From: Sphingobacteriales bacterium
GTDB taxonomy: Bacteria > Bacteroidota > Bacteroidia > UKL13-3
Assembly (NCBI GenBank): GCA_021299635.1
Contig: JAJTFA010000003.1
Coordinates: forward strand, 242,852 to 306,851
Reading direction: 5' to 3'
Length of the DNA stretch: 64,000 bases
A program made the position numbers and the translations under genes. Under the pieces are notes generated by a model that was given only the letters and a program-made list of their open reading frames with translations, was not told the DNA's origin and made no database searches. This document shows positions 17,750-25,789 of the stretch, piece by piece; the first letter of the stretch is position 1; every line of letters begins with the position of its first letter.

Positions 17750-18081
17750 ATATCTACTGTAAAAGTCTTCAAAATTAAGAGCTAAACACGGTATACCCAA
17801 ATAATATCTATGCTTTAACACAGGAGCTTTTGTAATCGTTATCTACTCCTGTCATTCAAGCTTGTGACCTCACATAGTTATTAGAGCTTTTTCGGCAGAT
17901 TCTTTAAGTGTTATGTTTTAACTGTAATAATATTATTTCATGAATTAATGGCCTACAGTACTTGTAATCACTCAATTTATGCTGTTTTCAGGCAGATGTA
18001 AAAGGCCCATAATTAGCTGTAATAGTGACTATATGAAATGTTTAACCTACCTTTGTCGCTCATTTTAATAAATAACGTACA
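17750..18081. other. 332-bp intergenic region between divergent MetH-module and DEAD-box genes
   Basis: It holds the promoter box for the helicase gene (18048-18055) and, in the leader of the MetH-module gene, an inverted repeat ACAGGAG (17820-17826) / CTCCTGT (17846-17852) with a 19-base loop. No recognisable cobalamin or SAM riboswitch core was seen. The rest is AT-rich and without an open frame of note. Confidence 0.5.
18048..18055 (+). promoter_or_regulatory. Bacteroidota -7 promoter box (TACCTTTG) for the DEAD-box gene
   Basis: TACCTTTG fits the TAnnTTTG consensus and lies 26 bases before the TTG start at 18082, implying a short leader. The -33 element is poor (no TTTG at the expected 19-21 base distance). 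Confidence 0.55.
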
Positions 18082-19866
18082 TTGACAACTTTTAACGATC
18101 TGGGCTTAGACGCGTCCGTTCTAAGCGCCATCTCGGAACTGGGATTTGTGAATCCCACGCCTATTCAGGAAAAGTCCATTCCTGTTTTTTTAGAAACTGA
18201 AAGAGACATTTTAGGATTAGCACAAACCGGTACCGGAAAAACAGCAGCATTTGGCTTACCCCTTTTGCAGCTAACGGATTTCAGTGCAAAAAGCACACAA
18301 ACTTTAATTATTTGCCCAACACGCGAGCTGTGTATGCAAATCTCTCGCGACCTCACCAACTACAGCAAACACATGAAAAATGTGCGTGTAGTGTCGGTTT
18401 ATGGTGGTGCAAGTATTTCGCATCAGATTGATGAACTGCGTAGAGGAGCACACATTGTTGTAGCCACACCAGGCCGCCTGATGGATTTAATGGAGCGCAA
18501 AGCAGTAAACATTAAAAGCATAAAATATGTGGTGCTTGATGAAGCAGACGAAATGCTGAATATGGGTTTCAGAGAAGATATTGAAAATATTTTATCTGTT
18601 ACACCCGATAACAAACGTGTTTGTTTGTTCAGTGCAACCATGCCAAAAGAAATCAGACAGATTGCCGAAAGGTATATGAATGATCCGGTAGAGGTGTCTG
18701 TTGGCAAAGCCAACTCAACAAACGTAAACATTGCACATGAATACGCAGTGGTGCATGCCAAAGACAAATATGCTGCCATGAAACGTGTGCTGGATTACAC
18801 CAGTGAGCATTTCTATGGCATTATATTTTGTACCACCAAGCATGAAACGCAAGAGATTAGTGATAAGCTCATACGCGATGGTTATAATGCCGATTGCCTT
18901 CATGGTGATTTAAGTCAAAGTCAGCGTGAGAAGGTAATGAACCGCTTTCGCCATCATGCCATTAAAATTTTATTGGCAACAGATGTGGCTGCACGTGGTA
19001 TCGATGTAAGCGGATTAACACACGTTATTCATTATCATCTGCCTGATGATATTGAAAACTACACACACCGCAGTGGTCGTACAGCCCGCGCAGGTAAAAC
19101 AGGCACTTCCCTCACCTTATTAAACGTAAGAGAATTTTACAGACTTCGCGAGATTGAAAAATTAGCCAATATTAAATTTAAACGTGTGCTTATTCCATCA
19201 GCAATGGAAGTACGGGATAAAAAACTATTGGCATTTATTGATACAATCAATTCAACAGAGATTGAAGAAACATTCTTTGATGATGTAGTTGAAAAACATC
19301 TAAAACCTCTGCTGCAATTAGATAAGGAAGAAGTATTAAAGAAAATGCTTAGCCTGGAGTTAAGACGTTTTAGTGCTGAGTATATGAATGGACCTGATTT
19401 AAATGTGGGTGAGAAAGATTCAGGTAAAGCTGAAGGTGAAGCAAGGGGCAGAGGCTCACGATTATTTGTGAGCATCGGTTCAAAAGATGGTTTAAACACG
19501 GGATCAATGAAAGACCTGGTGTTGAGTCTTACAGGAATTAGTGGAAAGCAATTGCTGCGCATTGATGTTAAGGGGGTATACTCTTTTATCAATGTTGAGC
19601 CCGAAGTTGTGGAGCAGGTAACCAAAGGTTTGCATGGAAGTAATTATCGTGGAAGAACAGTGAGAGTGGAAGTTTCCGGTGAGCAGGAAAGAAGTTTTTC
19701 TAAAGGAGGCAGAAGTGGAGATGATGGAAGATATGGTCGCAGAAGAAGTGAAGGTGGTAGAAGCCGTGAAGGCGGAAGCAGAGGTGGAGATAGAGGAGGA
19801 GACAGGGGTGGCCGCTCATTTGGCGGAAGAAAAGAAAGAGGCGGCTATTCACGCAGAAGAGATTAA
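18082..19866 (+). CDS. DEAD-box RNA helicase (DeaD/CsdA-like) with DbpA-type RNA-binding domain and RGG tail
   Basis: A 594-residue ATP-dependent RNA helicase for ribosome assembly and RNA decay, often cold-induced. Motifs in order: the Q motif (GFVNPTPIQ), motif I AQTGTGKTAAF, PTRELC, TPGRL, DEAD within VLDEADEMLN near 155, SAT, then the second RecA domain with DVAARGIDV and HRSGRTARAG. Residues ~455-535 form an RRM-like DbpA domain (RLFVSIGSKDGL, YSFINVEPE, YRGRTVRVEV). The last 60 residues are Gly/Arg/Ser-rich repeats. The start is a TTG at 18082; no in-frame ATG exists near and the family N-terminus (TTFNDLGL) begins here. It ends in a strong terminator shared with HU. Confidence 0.95.
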   Translation: MTTFNDLGLDASVLSAISELGFVNPTPIQEKSIPVFLETERDILGLAQTGTGKTAAFGLPLLQLTDFSAKSTQTLIICPTRELCMQISRDLTNYSKHMKNVRVVSVYGGASISHQIDELRRGAHIVVATPGRLMDLMERKAVNIKSIKYVVLDEADEMLNMGFREDIENILSVTPDNKRVCLFSATMPKEIRQIAERYMNDPVEVSVGKANSTNVNIAHEYAVVHAKDKYAAMKRVLDYTSEHFYGIIFCTTKHETQEISDKLIRDGYNADCLHGDLSQSQREKVMNRFRHHAIKILLATDVAARGIDVSGLTHVIHYHLPDDIENYTHRSGRTARAGKTGTSLTLLNVREFYRLREIEKLANIKFKRVLIPSAMEVRDKKLLAFIDTINSTEIEETFFDDVVEKHLKPLLQLDKEEVLKKMLSLELRRFSAEYMNGPDLNVGEKDSGKAEGEARGRGSRLFVSIGSKDGLNTGSMKDLVLSLTGISGKQLLRIDVKGVYSFINVEPEVVEQVTKGLHGSNYRGRTVRVEVSGEQERSFSKGGRSGDDGRYGRRRSEGGRSREGGSRGGDRGGDRGGRSFGGRKERGGYSRRRD

Positions 19867-19888
19867 TAAACTGCATACAAATAAAAAA

Positions 19889-19910
19889 CCCCGGCAAGCC
19901 GGGGTTTTTT
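19889..19910. terminator. bidirectional terminator between DEAD-box gene and HU
   Basis: A perfect stem CCCCGGC (19889-19895), loop AA, GCCGGGG (19898-19904), with A-run before and T-run (19905-19910) after, so it serves both converging genes. Confidence 0.93.
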
Positions 19911-19931
19911 ATTTTACAATAGGTAATCAGC

Positions 19932-20204
19932 TTATTTGATTTTGCCTTGTAAACCTGCACCTGCTTTAAATTTCACAACTTTTTTAGCAGGGATGTTAAT
20001 TACTTTACCTGTTTGTGGGTTACGGCCTTTGCGAGCAGCACGCTTGGTTACGGAGAAAGTTCCGAATCCAACAAGGATTAATTTGTCGCCTTTTTTCAAA
20101 GCAGCTTGTGTACCTGTCATGAATGCATCTAATGCAGCTGCAGCTTGTACTTTTGTAATACCGGCATCACCGGACATTTTGTCGATTAAATCTGACTTGT
20201 TCAT
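19932..20204 (-). CDS. HU-family DNA-binding protein
   Basis: A 90-residue histone-like nucleoid protein. It begins MNKSDLIDKMSGDAGITK, has the hinge G-F-G-T-F (LVGFGTFSVTKRAARKGRNP, residues ~44-63) with the DNA-intercalating arm NPQTGKVINIPAKKVVKFKAG and a lysine-ending C-terminus. Length and motif order are those of canonical HU; it acts as a dimer that bends and compacts DNA. It is monocistronic: its own promoter is at 20241-20271 and the terminator at 19889-19904 is shared with the helicase gene. Confidence 0.96.
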   Translation of the reverse strand: MNKSDLIDKMSGDAGITKVQAAAALDAFMTGTQAALKKGDKLILVGFGTFSVTKRAARKGRNPQTGKVINIPAKKVVKFKAGAGLQGKIK

Positions 20205-20240
20205 AATGTTTAAATTTATTTAAGGTTGGTTTTACTCGAA

Positions 20241-20271
20241 CAAACTTATAAAAGAGAATGAAGAAATCAAG
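20241..20271 (-). promoter_or_regulatory. promoter of the HU gene (CTTG-N19-TAAGTTTG)
   Basis: On the minus strand, TAAGTTTG (20248-20241) is a full TAnnTTTG match, with CTTG (20271-20268) exactly 19 bases upstream as the -33 element (TTTG consensus). It lies 37 bases before the HU start. Confidence 0.7.
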
Positions 20272-20332
20272 CTACAGCAAGGCTTTCAGGCATTTTTTCA
20301 TCAAATAGATTTTCACAGGTTTTCAACATTTA

Positions 20333-20353
20333 TAGGCCTTTTAGCCTTTTTGG
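20333..20353. repeat. GGCC/AGCC token repeat
   Basis: The stretch AGGCCTTTTAGCC followed by TTTTTGG resembles, in composition and in the AGCC/GGCC plus T-run pattern, the repeat arms at 11228 and 11677 and the short tokens near 34105. The similarity is loose. Confidence 0.3.
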
Positions 20354-20359
20354 GGCTGG

Positions 20360-20896
20360 TTAAGCCTCTTGGTTAAGCAGTTGTAAGGCTTGTGTAGCAA
20401 TGGTTTGAAAGTCATTTACAGGTATTTTTATTTTTAGCTTAGCCTGTTCATAGCAATGTTTGCGGGCTTCAAGCAACTGCATGATAAATGGTAAGATTTC
20501 CTCTGGATTTTTCCCATCAAACAGTGGTCGTTTACTTTCGCCTGAAACAATTCGATCAGTTAGAAGTTGTGGTGCCGCCTCTAAATAGATGGTTAACCCA
20601 TGTTCATTCATCCATTCCATCTGATTAAAATAGCATGGCGTTCCACCTCCGGTAGCAATCAGTGCTGATTGTTCATGTTCGGTTTGAAGCAGGCATTGAT
20701 GTTCTGCTTCTCTGAAATATGCTTCGCCTTTGCTTGCAAAAATTTCTGATAAAGTTAGTTTCTCTTGCCCTTCAATCCTCGCATCTAAATCAATAAAAGT
20801 ATAGTCAAGCACTTTTGCCAATTTTTTACCAACGCTACTTTTGCCTGCCCCCGGCATGCCAATAAGATAAATGTTCTTTGCAAACTTATTGGGCAT
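20360..20896 (-). CDS. aroK: shikimate kinase
   Basis: A 178-residue P-loop kinase that phosphorylates shikimate at the 3-hydroxyl in the aromatic amino-acid pathway. Visible motifs: Walker A GMPGAGKSSVGK (residues 13-24), the shikimate-binding aspartate in FIDLDARIE near 33-41, the FREAE arginine near 61, the GGG loop in ALIATGGGTP near 80, and the lid arginine in SGESKRPLF near 122. Length fits the family. It ends 6 bases before the preceding DoxX-type gene's stop in the same direction, so it is probably read from the same transcript. Confidence 0.94.
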   Translation of the reverse strand: MPNKFAKNIYLIGMPGAGKSSVGKKLAKVLDYTFIDLDARIEGQEKLTLSEIFASKGEAYFREAEHQCLLQTEHEQSALIATGGGTPCYFNQMEWMNEHGLTIYLEAAPQLLTDRIVSGESKRPLFDGKNPEEILPFIMQLLEARKHCYEQAKLKIKIPVNDFQTIATQALQLLNQEA

Positions 20897-20902
20897 ACGT
20901 AC

Positions 20903-22021
20903 TCAGTTCATGTACTTTTTAACCGTTTCAAAGGATGGCAAATTATAGGCACTCCATTTTTTAATTACGGTATTCCCCTTTAATAATATCAATCCTGGGT
21001 TTGATCGCACCAAAGATTTTATTGGTGTGGCATCCATCAGATAATAGGGAAAAGCCAATTGGTGCTCATGGCGGTAATCTTCAACCTGCTCCGGGGCAGT
21101 GGCACTTAGTGCCCAAAACGTCAAACCACTTTTTTGCCAGTTATCAGCCAGTGCAGCAATTTGCGATTCGATGCCTTTTCTACCTTCAAATACACTCTTC
21201 TGTACCAGAATTAACTTGTAGTTTTGTTTATCGGCAAGCAAAGAATCGGTATAATCGATGCCTGCATCATTGTATAATTTAAAATCGAAAATAGCAGGCT
21301 TATAACCTTCCTTAATCAGCTTATCTTTTCGGTCAATAAATTTATAGGTGTCTAAATCAGCCGGCAGATTCGCGGCAGTAAACTCCAATTGTTGTCCTCC
21401 TTTTTCGTAAATAAAAATCATTTCATACTCATCTCTTGGCGCACCTTCCGGTATTTCCATGAGCTTACCAATATCATTACCCACCTTGTATGGAAGAAAA
21501 TCTATTTTGGGCAGGAACATAAAAGTATAGATGGTGAAGAAGGTTGTAACAAGCAGGGAAATAAACATGCCTATATGGCAAATGGTTTTGTTAAATATGG
21601 GTTTAATAAAGCTGTGTCCGATAAATATGATGCCTATAAATACAAGCAGCACCAAATCCTTAATAAATGACTGAAATGGTTTTAGTTTAATGGCATCACC
21701 AAAACATCCGCAATCTGTAACCTTATTGGTTATGGCAGAATAGCCGGTGAGTAAGGTGAAGAAAATAATCATGAGTAATAACAGCCATGCATTTAAACGC
21801 GCATACGTACCCACAAGCAAAACCACGCCCACCATAATTTCAAAAATGCAAATAAACATGGCTAACGGCACGGCATAATGGGCGAAGAAAGGCATGTGAA
21901 ATACTTCAAAATACTCTTCCAGTTTATAGGAAAATCCTATGGTATCATTAGCCTTTATAAAACCGGAGATAATAAAAAGCACACCAACAAGTATGCGACT
22001 CAACTGTACAAGAATATTCAT
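20903..22021 (-). CDS. BT_3928-type protein: DoxX/MauE membrane domain plus thioredoxin-like domain
   Basis: A 372-residue protein with four to five membrane helices in the first 175 residues: ILVGVLFIISGFIKANDTIGF, AMFICIFEIMVGVVLLVG, LLLLMIIFFTLLTGYSA and the DCGCFGD cysteine loop (near 103-109) that is typical of DoxX/MauE proteins. The C-terminal half, from about 185, has a soluble thioredoxin-like pattern (YKLILVQKSVF, LTFWALSATAPEQVEDY, NPGLILLKGNTVIKKW) without a CxxC pair. Proteins of this type in Bacteroidota sit next to DUF1599 genes, as here (171 bases apart). A redox role in the envelope is inferred, not shown. A palindrome GAAACGTTTC lies 28 bases upstream of the start. Confidence 0.85.
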   Translation of the reverse strand: MNILVQLSRILVGVLFIISGFIKANDTIGFSYKLEEYFEVFHMPFFAHYAVPLAMFICIFEIMVGVVLLVGTYARLNAWLLLLMIIFFTLLTGYSAITNKVTDCGCFGDAIKLKPFQSFIKDLVLLVFIGIIFIGHSFIKPIFNKTICHIGMFISLLVTTFFTIYTFMFLPKIDFLPYKVGNDIGKLMEIPEGAPRDEYEMIFIYEKGGQQLEFTAANLPADLDTYKFIDRKDKLIKEGYKPAIFDFKLYNDAGIDYTDSLLADKQNYKLILVQKSVFEGRKGIESQIAALADNWQKSGLTFWALSATAPEQVEDYRHEHQLAFPYYLMDATPIKSLVRSNPGLILLKGNTVIKKWSAYNLPSFETVKKYMN

Positions 22022-22049
22022 GGTTTATCTGATTAAAACATTTTTAAAC

Positions 22050-22059
22050 GAAACGTTTC
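22050..22059. promoter_or_regulatory. palindrome GAAACGTTTC, possible operator
   Basis: A perfect 10-base palindrome 28 bases upstream of the start of the DoxX/BT_3928-type gene. Its AACGTT core resembles sites bound by LacI-type repressors, but no such regulator is in the window, and ten bases can occur by chance. Confidence 0.3.
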
Positions 22060-22108
22060 TCTTAATTATTTCTTTATGCTTTATAAATAACCTGCATAAA
22101 ATTTAAAA

Positions 22109-22140
22109 TTGGGTTTTGGTTGTTAGGTATTGGGTTCTGG
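22109..22140. repeat. G/T-rich token repeat (TTGGGTTTTGG ... TTGGGTTCTGG)
   Basis: Contains two copies of a TTGGGTT(T/C)TGG unit separated by TTGTTAGGTA. The reverse complement (CCAGAACCC / CCAAAACCC) resembles the C-rich tandem at 63961-64000. It lies in the gap between the DoxX-type and DUF1599 genes and codes for nothing. Confidence 0.45.
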
Positions 22141-22191
22141 TAGATTTTTATTCAACATTTAACATCAATATTTAAACGCAATAACTCCCTC

Positions 22192-22749
22192 TTAATCCAG
22201 ATGTATCAGTGCAAAAACCGCATAATTCATCATATCTCTTATGTTGGCATCAACGCCTTCCGACATAATGGTTTGGCCTTTTGCTTCTTCAATTTGACGG
22301 ATGCGCAGCAACCGCATCAAAATCATATCAGTAAAAGTGCTTACGCGCATATCTCTCCACGCCTCGCCATAGTCATGGTTTTTTTCTTCCATCAAGGCTT
22401 TTACTTCAGTCACCTGTTTATTATACAATGTTTCCAATTGTGTTAATGGCAAATTGGTTTCTGATAAGTCTTTAAGCTCAAGCTGAATCAGTGCAATGAT
22501 GCAATAATTTACAATCCCGATAAACTCGGTACGTTCATCTTCATTCACCTTCTTCATTACATTCTCTTCAATGGTTCGTATACGCTGGGCCTTAATAAAT
22601 ATCTGATCCATGAGCGAAGAAACGCGCATAATTCGCCATGAAGTGCCATAATCCTTGCTTTTTGTTAAAAAGATACTTCGGCATTTATGGATGGCCTCAT
22701 CGTATTGTATAGAAGTTTTATTGCTCACGTTTTTTATGTTTGAATACAT
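22192..22749 (-). CDS. DUF1599 domain protein with two tandem copies
   Basis: A 185-residue soluble helical protein. The sequence is an internal duplication: KSKDYGTSWRIMRVSSLMDQ near residue 30 is repeated as KNHDYGEAWRDMRVSTFTDM near 122, each followed by (R)IRTIEE or RIRQIEE and then a helix with NY. The K-x-x-D-Y-G-x-x-W-x-x-M-R signature defines DUF1599. Function unknown; related nucleotide-pyrophosphohydrolase-like folds have acidic metal sites, but that is only an analogy. It lies head to head with folP (88 bases between starts), a neighbourhood seen in many Bacteroidota. Confidence 0.9.
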   Translation of the reverse strand: MYSNIKNVSNKTSIQYDEAIHKCRSIFLTKSKDYGTSWRIMRVSSLMDQIFIKAQRIRTIEENVMKKVNEDERTEFIGIVNYCIIALIQLELKDLSETNLPLTQLETLYNKQVTEVKALMEEKNHDYGEAWRDMRVSTFTDMILMRLLRIRQIEEAKGQTIMSEGVDANIRDMMNYAVFALIHLD

Positions 22750-22837
22750 TTAGCCGCAGACCTAAGTTTTTTTATTCGCCAATTATGCGTTTACTTCGGT
22801 GCAGGTATGAGGCACAAAAATAACAGAGCCTTTTAAA

Positions 22838-23689
22838 ATGCAAACATTTCAGAAAAAAATAACCCTTAACTGCCGTTCAGAATTGTTGGTGGTGGATAAG
22901 CCGATAGTGATGGGTATTATCAATGCCACGCCAGACTCATTCTTTGCAGGTAGCAGGCATCAGGCAGTAACATCAGCGGTTGAGCAAGCCGGTGTCATGC
23001 TTCAGGCAGGCGCGCGCATACTGGATATTGGCGGCTACTCCACCCGTCCCGGAGCGGCATTGGTGACCGTGGAAGAAGAGCTAAGCAGGGTTATTCCGAT
23101 TATTGCTGCCATACATCATGCATATCCGCAGGCCATTATCAGTATAGATACATTTAGGGCAGGAGTTGCAACAGAAGCAGTAAAAGCAGGGGCCTGCATG
23201 GTAAATGATGTATCTGCCGGAGAAGATGATCCGGATATGATTAAAACCGTGGCAGCACTCAAGGTTCCTTATATAATGATGCACAAGAAAGGGACACCGC
23301 AAACCATGCAGGTTAATCCGCATTATGATGATGTGGTGCTAGAGGTGATTGATTACCTTAGGCAGCGTGTTGAGCTTTGCAAAGACGCGGGCATTGCAGA
23401 TATTATCATTGACCCCGGTTTTGGTTTTGGTAAAAATCTGGAACATAACTATAGGTTATTTGCCTCACTGCAGGATTTGAGTATATTTGGAGTGCCAGTA
23501 TTGGTGGGGGTATCAAGAAAAAGTATGATTCAGAAGCTGCTTCATGTTGATACGGCTCATGCACTAAATGGAACCACAGCCTTGCATGCTCTCGCATTAA
23601 ACAAAGGGGCTGATATATTAAGAGTGCACGATGTGGCTGAAGCCATGGAATGTATAGCAATAGTAAACGCATTAAATGGAATTATTTAA
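22838..23689 (+). CDS. folP: dihydropteroate synthase
   Basis: A 283-residue TIM-barrel enzyme that joins p-aminobenzoate to dihydropterin pyrophosphate in folate synthesis (the sulfonamide target). Both signatures are visible: VMGIINATPDSFFAGSR near 24-40 and ILDIGGYSTRPGA near 60-72, then MVNDVSAGEDD, MMHKKGTPQTMQ, IIDPGFGFGK and VGVSRKSMI. Length is typical. It overlaps the start of cdaA by 14 bases, so translation of the two is coupled; the folP-cdaA pair is a common arrangement in this phylum. Confidence 0.96.
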   Translation: MQTFQKKITLNCRSELLVVDKPIVMGIINATPDSFFAGSRHQAVTSAVEQAGVMLQAGARILDIGGYSTRPGAALVTVEEELSRVIPIIAAIHHAYPQAIISIDTFRAGVATEAVKAGACMVNDVSAGEDDPDMIKTVAALKVPYIMMHKKGTPQTMQVNPHYDDVVLEVIDYLRQRVELCKDAGIADIIIDPGFGFGKNLEHNYRLFASLQDLSIFGVPVLVGVSRKSMIQKLLHVDTAHALNGTTALHALALNKGADILRVHDVAEAMECIAIVNALNGII

Positions 23690-24506
23690 GTTTTACGACT
23701 TCAGGTTCACCCTTGGAAACATAATTGATGTACTGCTTGTAGCCGGCATCACCCATCAGTTATACCGTTTGCTTAAAGGCAGTCTGGCATTCAATATGCT
23801 CATTGGCTTGGTTACCATTTACTTGTTTTGGATTATAGTGCGTTTGTTTGAAATGCCGCTGCTGGAAACGATTTTGGGAGAGTTTACCAAAGTGGGATTT
23901 ATTGCTATTTTAATTGTTTTTCAGCAGGAAATAAGAAAATTTCTATTGCTTATAGGTAAGGGTACTTTCGGAAATGAGAATAAATCAATACTACGGTTTC
24001 TGCCCTGGAACTGGAAAATAGAAAAAAGCTTTAATACCAATTTTGAAGATATTGTTGATGCCTGCGAAACCCTTGCCCAGGGTAAAACAGGTGCATTGAT
24101 TGTTTTTCCTAAAACTTCTGAAATGAAGTTTATTGGTGCCAGTGGTGAATGGATTGATGCCAATATCAGCAAACGTCTAATCATCACTATTTTTAATAAA
24201 AAGAGTCCGCTGCATGATGGTGCACTCATTATTGCTAACAGTAAAATTAAAGCAGCCAATGCGGTACTGCCATTGAGCGATAATCCTGATGCTCATAACA
24301 AATATGGCCTAAGGCATTTAGCTGCCATCGGTATTACCGAGCAAACCGATGCTATTGCTTTGGTGGTTTCAGAGGAAAAAGGCACTGTGGCAATCGCTAA
24401 AGCAGGCAAGATGCTAGAGGGAATGAGCAGTGAAAAAATGGTAGTATTTTTAAATAAAGAGTTTGCCGGTGAAATGGTTAGGGTAAACAAATCAGCTACT
24501 TCTTAA
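23676..24506 (+). CDS. cdaA: diadenylate cyclase CdaA (c-di-AMP synthase)
   Basis: A 276-residue membrane-bound cyclase making c-di-AMP from two ATP. Three membrane helices occupy residues ~12-90 (IIDVLLVAGITHQLYRLL, FNMLIGLVTIYLFWIIV, VGFIAILIVFQQEIRKFLL). The DisA_N domain follows with SPLHDGALIIANSKIKAA (DGA motif, near 178) and YGLRHLAAIGITEQTDAI (the RHR motif, near 210). The third position of RHR is leucine here, a departure from the usual arginine. VVSEEKGTVAIA completes the fold. Overlap with folP indicates one operon. No CdaR/YbbR partner gene is in the window. Confidence 0.93.
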   Translation: MELFKFYDFRFTLGNIIDVLLVAGITHQLYRLLKGSLAFNMLIGLVTIYLFWIIVRLFEMPLLETILGEFTKVGFIAILIVFQQEIRKFLLLIGKGTFGNENKSILRFLPWNWKIEKSFNTNFEDIVDACETLAQGKTGALIVFPKTSEMKFIGASGEWIDANISKRLIITIFNKKSPLHDGALIIANSKIKAANAVLPLSDNPDAHNKYGLRHLAAIGITEQTDAIALVVSEEKGTVAIAKAGKMLEGMSSEKMVVFLNKEFAGEMVRVNKSATS

Positions 24507-24552
24507 GAAGTTTAATATGGCTGAAATACAGAGTTTTGAATATTTAATGAGG

Positions 24553-24586
24553 TTTTAGGATAAACACAGGGCATTAGCTACCTTCG
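24553..24586 (+). promoter_or_regulatory. possible promoter of purM (TTTT-N22-TACCTTCG)
   Basis: TACCTTCG (24579-24586) is a one-mismatch TAnnTTTG box 21 bases before the purM start; the nearest upstream T-run is TTTT at 24553-24556, 22 bases away. Weak but in the right place between cdaA and purM. Confidence 0.4.
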
Positions 24587-24607
24587 CACGCGTATCAACA
24601 ATCTTAC

Positions 24608-25774
24608 ATGTCAGCTGATAAATACATGAAACGCGGTGTGTCTTCTAAAAAAGAGGATGTGCATGCTGCCATAAAAAATGTAGATAAGGGGATTTTTCCA
24701 AAAGCCTTTTGTAAAATAGTTCCGGACTATTTGGGGGGCGATGAAAATTACTGCAATATCATGCATGCCGATGGAGCAGGTACCAAATCATCCCTGGCGT
24801 ATTTATATTGGAAAGAAACTGGCGACCTAAGTGTTTGGAAAGGCATTGCACAAGATGCAATTGTTATGAATCTGAATGACTTATTATGTGCAGGTGCATA
24901 TCAGCATATTACACTGTCTTCTACTATTGGCCGCAATAAAAACCTGATTCCCGGTGAAGTTATAGCTGCAATTATTGAAGGAACAGAAGAGTTTATTGCC
25001 ATGTTACAACAATATGGCATACAGGTGCACAGCACCGGTGGTGAAACCGCAGATGTTGGCGATTTAGTACGTACCATTATTGTTGATTCAACAGTTACTG
25101 CACGGCTCCCCAGAAATAAGGTAATTGATAACAGTAGGATAAAGCCCGGAAACGTTATTGTTGGCTTTGCTTCTTTTGGTAAAGCTTTATATGAACAAGC
25201 ATACAATGCAGGCATGGGCAGTAACGGTTTAACACTGGCTAGGCATGATTCACTGTCAGCTTTTTATAAATCTTTTACAGAGTCTTATGATCCGCTTTTG
25301 TCAGATGATCTGGTATATACAGGAAAACTAAAATTAACTGATCAGTTACCGGGGCATCCTCTGAATGTAGGTAAGATGATTTTATCTCCTACAAGAACTT
25401 TCTCTCCGCTTATCAAACAAATTCTTGAGCAATACGCCCCGCAGATTGATGGCATGATACATAATACTGGTGGAGGCCAAACCAAGGCGCTGCATTTTAC
25501 CTCGCGATTAAACATCATTAAGGATAATTTATTTGAAACGCCTCCGTTGTTTCAAATGATACAGCAACAATCACAAACATCCTGGGAGGAAATGTACAAG
25601 GTATTCAATATGGGTAATCTGCTCGAGTTTTATACAGATGAAAAAACGGCAATGGAGTTAATTGCAATTGCATCTGCATTTCAAATTGAGGCAAGAATTA
25701 TTGGCAGGGTAGAGTCCGGTGAGGGAAGTGTTCATATTGTTACACCATCAAATACATTCACCTATAAGCATTAA
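24608..25774 (+). CDS. purM: phosphoribosylformylglycinamidine cyclo-ligase (AIR synthase)
   Basis: A 388-residue PurM-family ATP-dependent enzyme that closes the imidazole ring in purine synthesis. Landmarks: HADGAGTKSSLAYLY near 50 (the usual DGxGTK loop), GIAQDAIVMNLNDLLCAGA near 80-98 (DxVAMxVND in the family), HSTGGETADVGDLVRT near 139, MGSNGLTLARHD near 207 and the C-terminal IHNTGGGQTKAL, FNMGNLLEF and RIIGRVESG. It is longer than Escherichia coli PurM (about 345 residues), which is normal for Bacteroidota forms. It is followed by galE after 15 bases, but the pathways are unrelated. Confidence 0.92.
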   Translation: MSADKYMKRGVSSKKEDVHAAIKNVDKGIFPKAFCKIVPDYLGGDENYCNIMHADGAGTKSSLAYLYWKETGDLSVWKGIAQDAIVMNLNDLLCAGAYQHITLSSTIGRNKNLIPGEVIAAIIEGTEEFIAMLQQYGIQVHSTGGETADVGDLVRTIIVDSTVTARLPRNKVIDNSRIKPGNVIVGFASFGKALYEQAYNAGMGSNGLTLARHDSLSAFYKSFTESYDPLLSDDLVYTGKLKLTDQLPGHPLNVGKMILSPTRTFSPLIKQILEQYAPQIDGMIHNTGGGQTKALHFTSRLNIIKDNLFETPPLFQMIQQQSQTSWEEMYKVFNMGNLLEFYTDEKTAMELIAIASAFQIEARIIGRVESGEGSVHIVTPSNTFTYKH

Positions 25775-25789
25775 CTCTCTTTACGCGTA

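Noticed and set aside
17750..18081. A cobalamin or SAM riboswitch controlling the MetH module.
   Set aside because: The long gap and the short inverted repeat suggested it, but no conserved riboswitch core was seen.
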